Shown here: piece after piece, positions 36,191 to 45,777 of the stretch
Position numbering within the stretch: the first letter of the stretch is position 1
How the letters are laid out: every line of letters starts with the position of its first letter
Translations under genes and position numbers: made by a program
Assembly (NCBI RefSeq): GCF_000021945.1
Contig: NC_011831.1
Span: 4,043,353 to 4,107,352 of the forward strand
Direction of reading: 5' to 3'
Length of the DNA: 64,000 nucleotides
Source: Chloroflexus aggregans DSM 9485
Lineage (GTDB): Bacteria > Chloroflexota > Chloroflexia > Chloroflexales > Chloroflexaceae
The notes under the pieces: model-generated
Told to the model about the DNA's origin: nothing
What the model saw: the letters and a program-made list of their open reading frames with translations, nothing else
The model's database searches: none

Positions 36191-36953
36191 CATCACCGGC
36201 CATATCCCACCCGGTAGGGGCGACCCGGTGGGTCGCCCCATCGCCCCGATGGGTCGCCCACGCATCACCGGCCATATCCCACCCGGTACGGTCGACCCGA
36301 TGGGTCGCCCCATCGCCCCGATGGGTCGCCCACGCATCACCGGCCATATCCCACCCGGTAGGGGCGACCCGGTGGGTCGCCCCATCGCCCCGATGGGTCG
36401 CCCACGTATCACCGGCCATATCCCACCCGGTACGGTCGACCCGGTGGGTCGCCCCATCGCCCCGATGGGTCGCCCACGTATCACCGGCCATATCCCACCC
36501 GGTAGGGGCGACCCGGTGGGTCGCCCCATCGCCCCGATGGGTCGCCCACGCATCACCGGCCATATCCCACCCGGTAGGGGCGACCCGGTGGGTCGCCCCG
36601 TCGCCCCGATGGGTCGCCCACGCATCACCGGCCATATCCCACCCGGTAGGGGCGACCCGGTGGGTCGCCCCATCGCCCCGATGGGTCGCCCACGTATCAC
36701 CGGCCATATCCCACCCGGTAGGGGCGACCCGGTGGGTCGCCCCATCGCCCCGATGGGTCGCCCACGCATCACCGGCCATATCCCACCCGGTAGGGGCGAC
36801 CCGGTGGGTCGCCCCATCGCCCCGATGGGTCGCCCACGCATCACCGGCCATATCCCACCCGGTAGGGGCGACCCGGTGGGTCGCCCCATCGCCCCGATGG
36901 GTCGCCCCATCGCCCCGATGGATCGCCCCATCGCCCCGTCGCCCCGCTGCTGC
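36191..36953. repeat. Minisatellite: ten 72 bp tandem units plus tail
   Basis: Units begin at 36191 and every 72 bases to 36839, each of the form CATCACCGGCCATATCCCAC followed by GGTAGGGGCGACCCGGTGG and GTCGCCCCATCGCCCCGATG. They are nearly identical; units two and four carry GGTACGGTCGACCC instead. Each contains the hairpin GGGGCGACCC-GGT-GGGTCGCCCC. The tail (36911-36953) is a short repeat of the last part. Because 72 is a multiple of three and the unit lacks stops, several frames look open for 200-380 codons; these are not genes. Confidence 0.97.
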
Positions 36954-38381
36954 TTACCCGCGTGCCTGTTCCAGCGTATCGGCAGTCGTGCCTTGCGCAT
37001 CGAGCGCTGCTGCAATCCGTTCGCCCGCTCCAACACCGCTAGCCCACGTCTTCGGGATACCGATCCCACCGCGGTAGCTACCGGTCAATTGCAATGTTGG
37101 ACGCCGCTGTTCGAGCCGTTCGAGGGTTGCAATCCGCTCACGATGACCGAGCGTGTATTGTGCAATTGCATGGTGCCAGCGCGTGACGTGGGTCAGCAGC
37201 GGTTGGCCCCGAATGCCCAACACTTCTTGATTGTCACGGATGGCCGATTCGATCAGCGCCTCTTCGCTCTGTTCGGCCACTTCTGGTCGGATCGCACCAC
37301 CCGACAACGTGATCGTTAAGACACGGTCAGGCGGGGCAACGTGTGGGAAAAGGCTAGACGCCCATAGAATCCCCAAAAACTGCCGACGTTCGCTTGAAGG
37401 GGCTAAAACCCCAAATCCGTTCAGTTCGTGCGAGAGCTGATCGCGGCGAAAACCGAGGTGAACGACGGATACCGGTGCGTATGGGATGCTGCGGAGCGCG
37501 CTCGCTGCCGCCGGATCAAGCGCTTCAACGAGTTCGGCGGCGACGTAGGCCGGTGTCGCGATGATCACACTGCGCGTCGTGATCGTCTCAAGACGGCCTG
37601 TTCCATCAACCGTCACTTCCCAATACGTGCCGAGATCACGCAGGCCGACAGCCCTACGCCCCGTCCAGACATTGCCGGTGCCAAGGGCGCGGGCAATAGC
37701 TCGCGGCCAATCGGCTAATCCGCCTTGAAAACTGAAGGTTCGGCTCCGCATCTTGGGTTCGCTGATAAGCGTTTTTTGCTTCGGACGCCTCAGCATCCCG
37801 CGCACGATACTACCACCGCGCTGCACCGCTTCCCACAGCGATGGGAAGACTGCTGCCGCCGACAGTTGATTGGGATCGCCGGCGTAGACTCCGGCCACAA
37901 ACGGATCGAGCAAGTGAGCAACTGCTTCATGGCCGATCCGTCGGCTGAAGAAAGCGGCAACACTCTCTTCACCGGTAGGTGTACCGATATTGACAAATGG
38001 TTCGCCCAGCACACGCAATTTACCACGCCACGAGAGCAAACGGGTCGTGATCAGTCCCACCGGCGACGAGGGAATCTCAATCGGCGTCCCGTTGATCAAA
38101 ATGTATCGTCGTCTGCCACACCGTGCTGCCGGTCTGATCCGATCGCGCAGACCGAGATCGATCAACTCCTGCCACAGACGCACGTCATTCGTCCCAATCG
38201 TATTTGGCCCGCAGTCGAGTGTGAAACCTTCGGGCGTGGTAATGCTGTGGATCACGCCACCGACCCGATTGGCAGCTTCGATCACCAACACGCGGTACCC
38301 TCGTTTATAGAGGGTATAGGCTGCCGCCAACCCGCCAATACCACCCCCGATCACGACACTGTCGTAGTTTGCCATCATCAT
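36954..38381 (-). CDS. hemY: Protoporphyrinogen oxidase (HemY type)
   Basis: A 475-residue FAD enzyme that oxidises protoporphyrinogen IX. The dinucleotide fold is VVIGGGIGGLAAAYTLYKRG (residues 8-27), followed by ANRVGGVIHSI and GFTLDCGPNTIG; the C-terminal part has LQLTGSYRGGIGIPKTWASGVGAGERIA, the FAD-contacting end. The enzyme is oxygen dependent in other bacteria. ATG 38381 follows GAGGAG by five bases, and two further ATG codons follow. Its stop abuts the minisatellite. It is 9 bases downstream of hemN, forming a hemN-hemY pair for haem and bacteriochlorophyll. Confidence 0.92.
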   Translation of the reverse strand: MMMANYDSVVIGGGIGGLAAAYTLYKRGYRVLVIEAANRVGGVIHSITTPEGFTLDCGPNTIGTNDVRLWQELIDLGLRDRIRPAARCGRRRYILINGTPIEIPSSPVGLITTRLLSWRGKLRVLGEPFVNIGTPTGEESVAAFFSRRIGHEAVAHLLDPFVAGVYAGDPNQLSAAAVFPSLWEAVQRGGSIVRGMLRRPKQKTLISEPKMRSRTFSFQGGLADWPRAIARALGTGNVWTGRRAVGLRDLGTYWEVTVDGTGRLETITTRSVIIATPAYVAAELVEALDPAAASALRSIPYAPVSVVHLGFRRDQLSHELNGFGVLAPSSERRQFLGILWASSLFPHVAPPDRVLTITLSGGAIRPEVAEQSEEALIESAIRDNQEVLGIRGQPLLTHVTRWHHAIAQYTLGHRERIATLERLEQRRPTLQLTGSYRGGIGIPKTWASGVGAGERIAAALDAQGTTADTLEQARG

Positions 38382-38390
38382 CGTGACTCC

Positions 38391-39764
38391 TCATACTGTG
38401 CTCGAAAAGAGTGGCCGTGTCGTTGCCTGCTGGAGATAGCGATCCAATTCCATTGCCAGATTACGTACAAAAAACCGTCCACGTTCGGTTACCCGCAAGC
38501 GGTGTGGTTCAACCTCGATCAAGCCATCATCAGCGTATGCCGCAATTCGCTCGATTTCGGCAGGAAAAACATCATCAAGACGTTGACCTGTTGGAGGTAG
38601 TTTCAGATCAAACGGTACTTCAAGGTTGCACATCAGATGCATGATCGCCTTCCGCCGCATCAGATCATCATCGCTCAGCCGCATACCGCGCGTGATCGGT
38701 AACCGTCCGGCGTCAATTGCGCGCTGGTAATGGCCGAGGTGCGCATCATTTTGGGCATACCGACCGGCCAAATCACCGATAGCACTCATACCGAAACCGA
38801 TCTGGTGTGGCGCAGGTAAAACGGTATACCCCATAAAATTGCGTTGTAACCGTCGCTCACGGGCTGCAATTGCCAATTCATCATCGGCCAACGCGAAGTG
38901 ATCCATACCGATCCAGTCGTATCCAACTGCGGTCAGCGTATCAATTGCTTGCCGGAAAAGCTGGAACTTCTCGTAACCGGTCGGTAGTTGACGCGCATCG
39001 ACCCGTTTCTGATTCGGGCGCGCTTGCGGTAGGTGCGCATAGCTAAAACAGGCAATGCGGTCGGGGCGTAAATCAATGATCGCCTGTAATGTCGTGGCAA
39101 AGCTTGTTGGTGTCTGATACGGCAACCCATACACGAGATCGATGTTGATACTGGTAAATCCGGCATCTCGGGCAGCATAGACAACCGTTTGGGTCTGGCT
39201 GAGTGGTTGGATGCGCCCAATGGCCACTTGCACGTCGTGAGCAATGTCTTGTACCCCAAAACTGATCCGGTTAAACCCTAATTCGCGGAAGAGAAAGATT
39301 TGCTCGCGACTGCCGATGCGCGGATCGACTTCTAATGCGACCTCTGCCGCCGGATCAATGGTAAAGGCGGTGTGCAGCAGTTTCATCAGGCGTCGGCTCT
39401 GCGCTTCGTTCAAGAAATTGGGCGTGCCACCACCCCAATGTAATTGTACCACCTGCCGCCCTGTACCTAACGTCGCCGTGACCAATTCGAGTTCGCGCTC
39501 TAGCCGGTCGAGGTAGTGATCGACGACCTCTGTCCGTTTGGTTGCAGTGGCATTGCATCCGCAATAGGCGCATCGTTCCGCACAGAAGGGTAGATGGACA
39601 TAGACGCTGATGGGGTCGGTCGTAGTGGCGACTTCGCGGAGGGCTGCCAGGTAATCCTCGGCGGTAAAGTCGCTTTGCCAATGGGGAACGGTCGGGTAGC
39701 TGGTGTAGCGCGGTCCGGGACGGTTGTAGCGGTCGATCGTTGCGCGGGTGATCTCAACAGTCAT
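38391..39764 (-). CDS. hemN: Oxygen-independent coproporphyrinogen III oxidase (radical SAM)
   Basis: A 457-residue radical SAM enzyme. YVHLPFCAERCAYCGCNATATKR holds CxxxCxxCxC, the form that marks true HemN rather than HemW. LHWGGGTPNFL and NIDLVYGLPYQT are in order. It decarboxylates coproporphyrinogen III without oxygen, fitting an anaerobically phototrophic host. ATG 39764 has AGAGGGG upstream; the frame extends to 39827 without an SD. Its end overlaps the hemY SD, so the two are one operon. Confidence 0.94.
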   Translation of the reverse strand: MTVEITRATIDRYNRPGPRYTSYPTVPHWQSDFTAEDYLAALREVATTTDPISVYVHLPFCAERCAYCGCNATATKRTEVVDHYLDRLERELELVTATLGTGRQVVQLHWGGGTPNFLNEAQSRRLMKLLHTAFTIDPAAEVALEVDPRIGSREQIFLFRELGFNRISFGVQDIAHDVQVAIGRIQPLSQTQTVVYAARDAGFTSINIDLVYGLPYQTPTSFATTLQAIIDLRPDRIACFSYAHLPQARPNQKRVDARQLPTGYEKFQLFRQAIDTLTAVGYDWIGMDHFALADDELAIAARERRLQRNFMGYTVLPAPHQIGFGMSAIGDLAGRYAQNDAHLGHYQRAIDAGRLPITRGMRLSDDDLMRRKAIMHLMCNLEVPFDLKLPPTGQRLDDVFPAEIERIAAYADDGLIEVEPHRLRVTERGRFFVRNLAMELDRYLQQATTRPLFSSTV

Positions 39765-40322
39765 AACAACCCCTCTTGCCGGCTGATTCTGTAGTTCCGT
39801 TTGCAAACTACGTAGACAAGAAAGCAAAAACCAAACCTAGAGCTTTCCCAAAGACGCATGATCGACTCTGATTGTAGCATGATAGTCAATCATTTGATGA
39901 TTTGAGTGATTTGTCAGCAGGGTATGGGCAAAGCGGTTTTGGTTGATAAGAATGAGGAATACGCGCTTGTGAGCAGTGACTTGCGTTGCGAAAGCATAAC
40001 TGTGATGAGAAACTTTTTCTGTGATCTCGAGGTTCAGCTTGTCTGTAAAGCTATTGCATGATCGTGCTATAATAAGGCGGTGATGAGTAATTTCTCTTTC
40101 TCTGCAACGCATGCTACTCAATACATGCTTGCTCGCCTCACCTAAAGGGCATGCTAGGATGTGGTACAGTAACTTGTTGCTTCGCCTCATCTGAAATTAA
40201 TAATGAGCCTGAGATGGCAACGACGCCGTTCAAATCATCCATTATGGGAACCAAATGCGTTGCTGATCCGCCTTGATCATATGAGGTTTGCTTAGAGAGC
40301 GTATCAAACAGGTTATTGTTCC
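39765..40322. other. Intergenic, no gene; promoter for the GT4 gene
   Basis: About 560 AT-richer bases. On the plus strand an extended -10 TGCTATAAT (40065-40073) lies about 250 bases before the glycosyltransferase start. A 20-codon frame (40083-40145) follows directly but lacks support. I see no RNA gene. Confidence 0.4.
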
Positions 40323-41591
40323 ATGCGCGTACTTTACATCTTGCCTCACTACAGTCAGTCGGCAATGGGTAATCGCATCCATGCCGAGCTGATTGAGGAG
40401 TGGCGTAACCATGACGTTGATACCGAAGTGCTCAGCTTTTCAGCTTCCCTGCGTCGGCCTACTCGCACCTTTGAAGAAGGAATTGTCGTTCACCGTTTGC
40501 CGGCAAGCGGCTCATTGCCCGCCAAGATCGCCAATACTCTTACTGCCCGTATCTTCCCATACCCTTATCTTGCCAGCTTCATCATAGGCTTCGGGCGCTT
40601 TTTTGCCGAACATACCTACGATCTTTGCCATATCGAGACCGCGTTTCCGCTAGCGTGGGCGGCAGTGCTAGCTGGTAAACGTGTGCCGCCACTTGCTCTG
40701 ACCCTGCCCGGTGCCGATGTCATGGCTGAGCCAGAATTCGACTACGGCTACGCTCGCTTTCGCAGCGTTCGCGCTATCTTACCGATCGTTTTCCGCCGCG
40801 CGTTGGTGATACGAGCCGACTCGCCTCAGATTCGTGAAGCAGCGATCGCGCTTGGCGCTGCGCCCGACAAGGTGAAGGTTATTCCCTACAATATTACGAA
40901 TAGTAGTTTTCCGCCTGTAGGCGAAGATCTTGATGCTTTGCGCGCGCGCAGCCGTGCCGCATTGGTGGCGCGTTACCACCTTGATCCGCGTCGCCCGATT
41001 GTGGTTGGCCTCAACCGGTTGCATCCGTTCAAAGGTATGGCGTACCTTGTTGAAGCCGTGCCTACCGTTCGTGCTGCCGGAATTGAGCCGCAAGTGTTAA
41101 TTGTTGGTCCCAATCGCGCCACGCCGCGTTTTGGTGATTATGGCGCGTTTTTATCGCGACGAGCCGCTGAATTGGGATTGTCTAATCATGTTCTGCTGAC
41201 CGGCGGTGTTCCTCACACCGAAGTGCTGACCCATTTGGCTGGCGCTGATGCAGCAGTGGTTCCGTCAGTCGCCGAGGCGTTCAGCCGGGTCGTCATCGAG
41301 GCATGTGCCGTGGGAACGCCACCAGTTGTCACACGCACAACCGGGGCAAGTGCGTACGTCGCGGCTGCGCGGGCCGGTGTCGTGGTCGAGCCGCGCTCTG
41401 GGCCGGCGATTGGCGCTGCACTGGTTGAGTTGTTAGGGGATCCAGTGAGCTGGCGTGAGTATAGTACGCGCGCTGTTACATTGGCGCTGGCGTTTTCGTC
41501 AGCCCGGATTGCAGCCGATCTGATCGACTTGTACCGTGCGGCAATGGCTTCACGCCAGCCGCTGGCATCGCTCGCAGCACAGGATCGGTAA
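40323..41591 (+). CDS. Glycosyltransferase family 4 protein
   Basis: A 422-residue GT-B enzyme. The N-terminal MRVLYILPHYSQSAMGNRIHAEL is the acceptor domain, and the C-terminal domain has GLNRLHPFKGMAYLVEAV, LTGGVPHTEVLTHLAGADAAVVPSVAEAFSRVVIEACAVGTP, where the EAFSRVVIE segment is the EX7E donor site. It would act at the cytoplasmic face, adding a sugar to a lipid or polysaccharide. It has 47 bases to the next gene, in the same direction. Acceptor is unknown. Confidence 0.85.
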   Translation: MRVLYILPHYSQSAMGNRIHAELIEEWRNHDVDTEVLSFSASLRRPTRTFEEGIVVHRLPASGSLPAKIANTLTARIFPYPYLASFIIGFGRFFAEHTYDLCHIETAFPLAWAAVLAGKRVPPLALTLPGADVMAEPEFDYGYARFRSVRAILPIVFRRALVIRADSPQIREAAIALGAAPDKVKVIPYNITNSSFPPVGEDLDALRARSRAALVARYHLDPRRPIVVGLNRLHPFKGMAYLVEAVPTVRAAGIEPQVLIVGPNRATPRFGDYGAFLSRRAAELGLSNHVLLTGGVPHTEVLTHLAGADAAVVPSVAEAFSRVVIEACAVGTPPVVTRTTGASAYVAAARAGVVVEPRSGPAIGAALVELLGDPVSWREYSTRAVTLALAFSSARIAADLIDLYRAAMASRQPLASLAAQDR

Positions 41592-41638
41592 ATGTTCTGG
41601 CACCAATGTCGCCTGAGTGTATGTCAAGGAGGATCTTC

Positions 41639-42409
41639 ATGAAACGCACGCCTCGTCTACTGCCGTGGGTGGCGATAACCTTCACGCTGATTGCGGTCGT
41701 GGCAGCGCTTTTCTTTGCGCTCCGCCCAGGTCAGGCCGAAGAGGGTGGCCCGCTGTTGCAGTACCCGCCCGAACCGCCGGCGCCGACGATTGGCCCCAAT
41801 CCGACCGTGCCCGCCGGCTTGGCCTCCGGCCCACGCTTTGTCGCCGATTTTACCGCGGCGGATAGCTTGAATGGCTGGCAAATCGTCGATCTCGATTTCA
41901 TCATGCCTGAAGACCGGGCGAATTGGATCGTGGCCGATGGTCGTTTGCAACAGTACTTTGCCGGTGAGTTCAACGACAGCCGCCCGTTCCAGACGGTGGC
42001 GCTCGCGCCCGGTGAGTACACGGATGCGATGGTGCGCGTAAGCTTCTACGATGCGTTTAACGGGGTGGCCGGACTGGTGGCGCGCTATCAGGGGGAGGTT
42101 GGGTACGAAGCGAGCTACTACCGGTTGCGGTTGCTGAAGCATGAGTACGAGGCGACGCCGAAGTACGTGCTGGAAAAGGTGGTGGATGGTGTGGCGACGC
42201 CGCTGGCGACGCTGGAGGGGCCGGGGTTTGCGCCGCGCCAGTGGCACGTGATCGAGTTGGATGTCCGTGGGGGCGCACTGGTGGCGCGGCTCAACGGGAA
42301 GGTGCTCTTGCAGGCGACCGACTCGCAACCGCTGCCGGCAGGCCGGGTGGGGGTCTATTCCCGCGCCCTCGGCGGGATGCTCTTTGATGATTTTCTGGTT
42401 ACTCCGTAA
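41639..42409 (+). CDS. Exported protein with a LamG/DUF1080-like domain, copy 1
   Basis: A 256-residue protein with an uncleaved or signal-type N-terminal helix (MKRTPRLLPWVAITFTLIAVV to about residue 27), a proline-rich linker and a jelly-roll domain: FVADFTAADSLNGWQIVDLDF, WIVADGRLQQYF, YTDAMVRVSFYD, GVAGLVARYQ, and WHVIELDVRGGALVARLNGKVL. This layout is typical of concanavalin-like carbohydrate or surface-binding modules. ATG 41639 has GGAGG. From 41718 the DNA matches copy 2 (45086 onward) base for base. It is followed by a sialidase-like gene 39 bases later. Confidence 0.8.
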   Translation: MKRTPRLLPWVAITFTLIAVVAALFFALRPGQAEEGGPLLQYPPEPPAPTIGPNPTVPAGLASGPRFVADFTAADSLNGWQIVDLDFIMPEDRANWIVADGRLQQYFAGEFNDSRPFQTVALAPGEYTDAMVRVSFYDAFNGVAGLVARYQGEVGYEASYYRLRLLKHEYEATPKYVLEKVVDGVATPLATLEGPGFAPRQWHVIELDVRGGALVARLNGKVLLQATDSQPLPAGRVGVYSRALGGMLFDDFLVTP

Positions 42410-43662
42410 TCGCAACACATCGTAAGGAGATTTCACAGGAGATTGTCCATGACGATACTATCCCGAACCATGCTTGTGCTGCTGACGATGCTGGCGTTGA
42501 TAGCGGTCACGGCACCGATAGGGCTGCCACTAGCAGCTCAGGATACGGTGCGTCTGATCGCTGAGTTCAATATCCCCAACAGCTCATATCTGAAGCAGCC
42601 GAAGGTTGCGACCTTTAAGGACCAGGTCTATGCCTTTGGTATCGCTGATGCTAATAGTAATGCTGGTGGCCGGGCGCGATTATGGACGAAGCGTGAAGCG
42701 GCGCCAGACTTTCCTGCCCCGTTTGAGGTCGGTACAACCACTCAGTATCCGAAGGATCCACTCTATGTCAATGCCGGGATAACGACCACGCCGGCCGGTG
42801 ATGTGATCACAATCTGGGTTGATCAGGCGGCCAATATCATCTACAGCCGCCGACGCGATCCGTCCGGTACCTGGGGGCCGATCGTCGAAGTGACGCGGCG
42901 TGAAATTTTTGCATGGGAGCCGGCGTTGACGGTCGTAACCGGCGGGCCGCAAAATGGCCGCATTATTGCGGTGTGGCGCGATGATGAAGTTGAGAACGCG
43001 GATAATAACGGCATTTATTACACCTTCTCTGACAACAACGGCGCGTCGTGGGTACCGGTGCGGCGCGCCTTTGCGATGAAGGTGTTTCGCACCTCGCCGG
43101 TGTTAGCATCAGGGCCAAATGGCGAAGTGGCGTTGACCTTTATCCGCGATGCTCCGCGCCCAATTCATGTCATGTTGGCCATGTGGACCGGTGATGGCTT
43201 CAGCGTGCCGGTTGATATCAATGTGGGTAGTGATATGAGCTTCACGGATAGTACGGTGGCGATCGATAACGATCGGATTTACGTTGGCTATCGCCATGTT
43301 GATCAAGGGATCTATTATGTTGAAAAGCCCCTGAGCGATGCGCTGAATAACCAACCGTGGCCGCGTGCGACACTCCTGAATGAGCATGGCGATGGCCGGG
43401 TTATGGTTGTTACCGACCGCTTGGGTAATCTGCACATCACATGGATCAGGCGTGCCACCGTGGGTGGCTCGCGTAATCAAAACCGGATCGGCTATGCCGT
43501 CCGTTTAGCCGATGGGCGTTTCTTTGGCCCGATCGAATCGACCAATAACGGCACAGTCTTCAACCCGTGGGCGGCGGCTAGCACCGAGACCGGCATCTAT
43601 CTCCATGCCGTGTATGATGCGTTTAGTGGTGACATACCCATCCCCCGCTATGCGCTCTTCCG
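41718..43662 (+). repeat. 1945 bp direct repeat, copy 1
   Basis: Matches 45086-47030 at a constant offset of 3368 with no difference that I could find. It starts inside the LamG-like gene and ends inside the sialidase-like gene. Outside these limits the flanking sequences are clearly different. Confidence 0.93.
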
Positions 43663-44806
43663 TGCCCCTGGATCGCCGTTTGGTTCTTCACCGTTGATCG
43701 AGGGCGGCGTTGCACGTGTTGGCGGTGATGGTCGCACGACAATGAAAGTGACCTTCCCCGATCTGAGCTCCATTCCGCAGAGTTTGAGCGTGCGCTGGCG
43801 CTGGGGTGCGCCGCCGACCGATACCGAAAATGATTCGGGCGGCTGGGTTTTACTCTCGACGGAGGCGACATCGAGCACCGAATTGACCGTGCCAATCCCT
43901 CCAGCCTTCCTGACAGCGAATGATTGCACTCCTCGCGCACTCTTTACCCAGTTGCGGCGTAATAGCGACAATGTGGTTGAGACAGTTGTCCGCAATGCGG
44001 CGGTGACGATCGATACCACAGTGGTAGCGTCGGTTGAAGTCGGTAATCCAATTGCGATGGATCCGTCAAGCTGGTACGACGGCAACTTTACGGTGCGCGA
44101 TCTCGATCCTCATAGCACGCCGGTGCCACAGGTGATGCTCATGGTGCATGATGGCGGTGATTGTAGCGGTTTGGCTCGCGTGCAGATCGCAAATAATTCG
44201 GCTGCACTGGCATTCAATAGCGACCTCGATGTCGATGGTGATTTGACTGCCATCATTCCGCTGCCCGGTTTTACCTTCTTTCCACCGTCGCCTGATGGCA
44301 ACTACAACGTGGTGGTGCGGGTGTACGACAAGCTCGGTAACTCGCAGACCGTTACCACGACCATCCGGCTCGATCGCACGCCGCCGCAGCTCGCGCTGAG
44401 CGGCAGTGAAGTAATTACTGCAACCGACTCGCCGTTGGGTGATATCTTGCAAGACCTGACATTCGATCTCTCATCAGCCACGATTACCGAAACGAATGGT
44501 ATTCACGGTCTTATGCTTGCAGTGAGTCCCACGCCGGTGACGAGTACGGTCGGGCTGTCGTCACTGCGTTGGATTTTCGCTCCGGCCACTGCGAGCAGTG
44601 GCCGATTTACGGTGTCGTCGTGGAGTATGGCGAACGCTCCCGGTGTGACGATGGCGACAACTAGTGCTACTGAGCAAACGTTCTCTATCTATGCGCTCTT
44701 GATCGATCGGGCCGGAAATATCAGCTCGTTTGATACGGTGCTGGAAACGACGGCGACAAGTACGCTAACTCCAATGCGAACGTATCTGCCGTTGGTGAAT
44801 CGTTGA
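42449..44806 (+). CDS. Exported sialidase-like (BNR) protein, copy 1
   Basis: A 785-residue secreted protein with a signal helix (MTILSRTMLVLLTMLALIAV...) and a beta-propeller-like part with repeats of SDNNGASWVPV, DRLGNLHITWIRRA and YSRRRDPSGTWGP, the kind of Asp-box/BNR repeats of sialidases. C-terminal residues from about 405 form beta-rich modules (RWRWGAPPTDTENDSGGW, then YDKLGNSQTVTTTIRLDRTPP) and end in MRTYLPLVNR. ATG 42449 follows AGGAG. Catalytic residues of a sialidase are not evident, so it may be a surface or adhesin protein. It overlaps the duplicated block up to 43662. Confidence 0.78.
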   Translation: MTILSRTMLVLLTMLALIAVTAPIGLPLAAQDTVRLIAEFNIPNSSYLKQPKVATFKDQVYAFGIADANSNAGGRARLWTKREAAPDFPAPFEVGTTTQYPKDPLYVNAGITTTPAGDVITIWVDQAANIIYSRRRDPSGTWGPIVEVTRREIFAWEPALTVVTGGPQNGRIIAVWRDDEVENADNNGIYYTFSDNNGASWVPVRRAFAMKVFRTSPVLASGPNGEVALTFIRDAPRPIHVMLAMWTGDGFSVPVDINVGSDMSFTDSTVAIDNDRIYVGYRHVDQGIYYVEKPLSDALNNQPWPRATLLNEHGDGRVMVVTDRLGNLHITWIRRATVGGSRNQNRIGYAVRLADGRFFGPIESTNNGTVFNPWAAASTETGIYLHAVYDAFSGDIPIPRYALFRAPGSPFGSSPLIEGGVARVGGDGRTTMKVTFPDLSSIPQSLSVRWRWGAPPTDTENDSGGWVLLSTEATSSTELTVPIPPAFLTANDCTPRALFTQLRRNSDNVVETVVRNAAVTIDTTVVASVEVGNPIAMDPSSWYDGNFTVRDLDPHSTPVPQVMLMVHDGGDCSGLARVQIANNSAALAFNSDLDVDGDLTAIIPLPGFTFFPPSPDGNYNVVVRVYDKLGNSQTVTTTIRLDRTPPQLALSGSEVITATDSPLGDILQDLTFDLSSATITETNGIHGLMLAVSPTPVTSTVGLSSLRWIFAPATASSGRFTVSSWSMANAPGVTMATTSATEQTFSIYALLIDRAGNISSFDTVLETTATSTLTPMRTYLPLVNR

Positions 44807-44830
44807 CGCTGTTCCCTCGTCTGGCTAACC

Positions 44831-44870
44831 GGACTGCTACTCATATTGATAGTAGCAGTCCTTCTTTTTT
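44831..44870 (+). terminator. Intrinsic terminator after copy 1
   Basis: GGACTGCTACT pairs perfectly with AGTAGCAGTCC (11 base pairs), followed by TTCTTTTTT. It ends the first module, 24 bases after its stop. Confidence 0.9.
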
Positions 44871-45006
44871 CGCTTCGCTCCCAAAATTTTGCAAAAAATG
44901 TTACCGTTTTTGGCCCATTTTTGTCGTATCCTATCTGTACACCATGGTGCCGGTAGCATTGTACAATTCAACTACCTTGGATCGACATCGACAAGGAGCT
45001 TCTCCA

Positions 45007-45777
45007 ATGCAACAACGTCAATTATCTCTTCTGCGCCTATCGCTTACCATGATCCTTGTCGCAATCGTAGGCAGAATCTGGCTTTCGCTCCGCCCAGGTC
45101 AGGCCGAAGAGGGTGGCCCGCTGTTGCAGTACCCGCCCGAACCGCCGGCGCCGACGATTGGCCCCAATCCGACCGTGCCCGCCGGCTTGGCCTCCGGCCC
45201 ACGCTTTGTCGCCGATTTTACCGCGGCGGATAGCTTGAATGGCTGGCAAATCGTCGATCTCGATTTCATCATGCCTGAAGACCGGGCGAATTGGATCGTG
45301 GCCGATGGTCGTTTGCAACAGTACTTTGCCGGTGAGTTCAACGACAGCCGCCCGTTCCAGACGGTGGCGCTCGCGCCCGGTGAGTACACGGATGCGATGG
45401 TGCGCGTAAGCTTCTACGATGCGTTTAACGGGGTGGCCGGACTGGTGGCGCGCTATCAGGGGGAGGTTGGGTACGAAGCGAGCTACTACCGGTTGCGGTT
45501 GCTGAAGCATGAGTACGAGGCGACGCCGAAGTACGTGCTGGAAAAGGTGGTGGATGGTGTGGCGACGCCGCTGGCGACGCTGGAGGGGCCGGGGTTTGCG
45601 CCGCGCCAGTGGCACGTGATCGAGTTGGATGTCCGTGGGGGCGCACTGGTGGCGCGGCTCAACGGGAAGGTGCTCTTGCAGGCGACCGACTCGCAACCGC
45701 TGCCGGCAGGCCGGGTGGGGGTCTATTCCCGCGCCCTCGGCGGGATGCTCTTTGATGATTTTCTGGTTACTCCGTAA
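45007..45777 (+). CDS. Exported protein with a LamG/DUF1080-like domain, copy 2
   Basis: A 256-residue protein, the same as copy 1 after residue 27 but with a different N-terminal helix (MQQRQLSLLRLSLTMILVAIVG). ATG 45007 has AAGGAG eight bases upstream. The signal region is thus divergent while the mature part is apparently identical at DNA level. It has its own upstream region after the terminator at 44831. Confidence 0.8.
   Translation: MQQRQLSLLRLSLTMILVAIVGRIWLSLRPGQAEEGGPLLQYPPEPPAPTIGPNPTVPAGLASGPRFVADFTAADSLNGWQIVDLDFIMPEDRANWIVADGRLQQYFAGEFNDSRPFQTVALAPGEYTDAMVRVSFYDAFNGVAGLVARYQGEVGYEASYYRLRLLKHEYEATPKYVLEKVVDGVATPLATLEGPGFAPRQWHVIELDVRGGALVARLNGKVLLQATDSQPLPAGRVGVYSRALGGMLFDDFLVTP

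Noticed and set aside
36191-36953. CRISPR-like regular repeats
   Set aside because: The units are directly tandem with no unique spacers, and no cas genes are near.
36163-37319. Several long overlapping reading frames (200-380 codons) on both strands
   Set aside because: They are open only because the 72 bp unit is a multiple of three without stops; no SD, and the predicted proteins are pure repeats.
40083-40145. A 20-residue leader peptide after the extended -10 at 40065
   Set aside because: No good SD, no attenuator hairpin, and no clear link to the gene 180 bases on.
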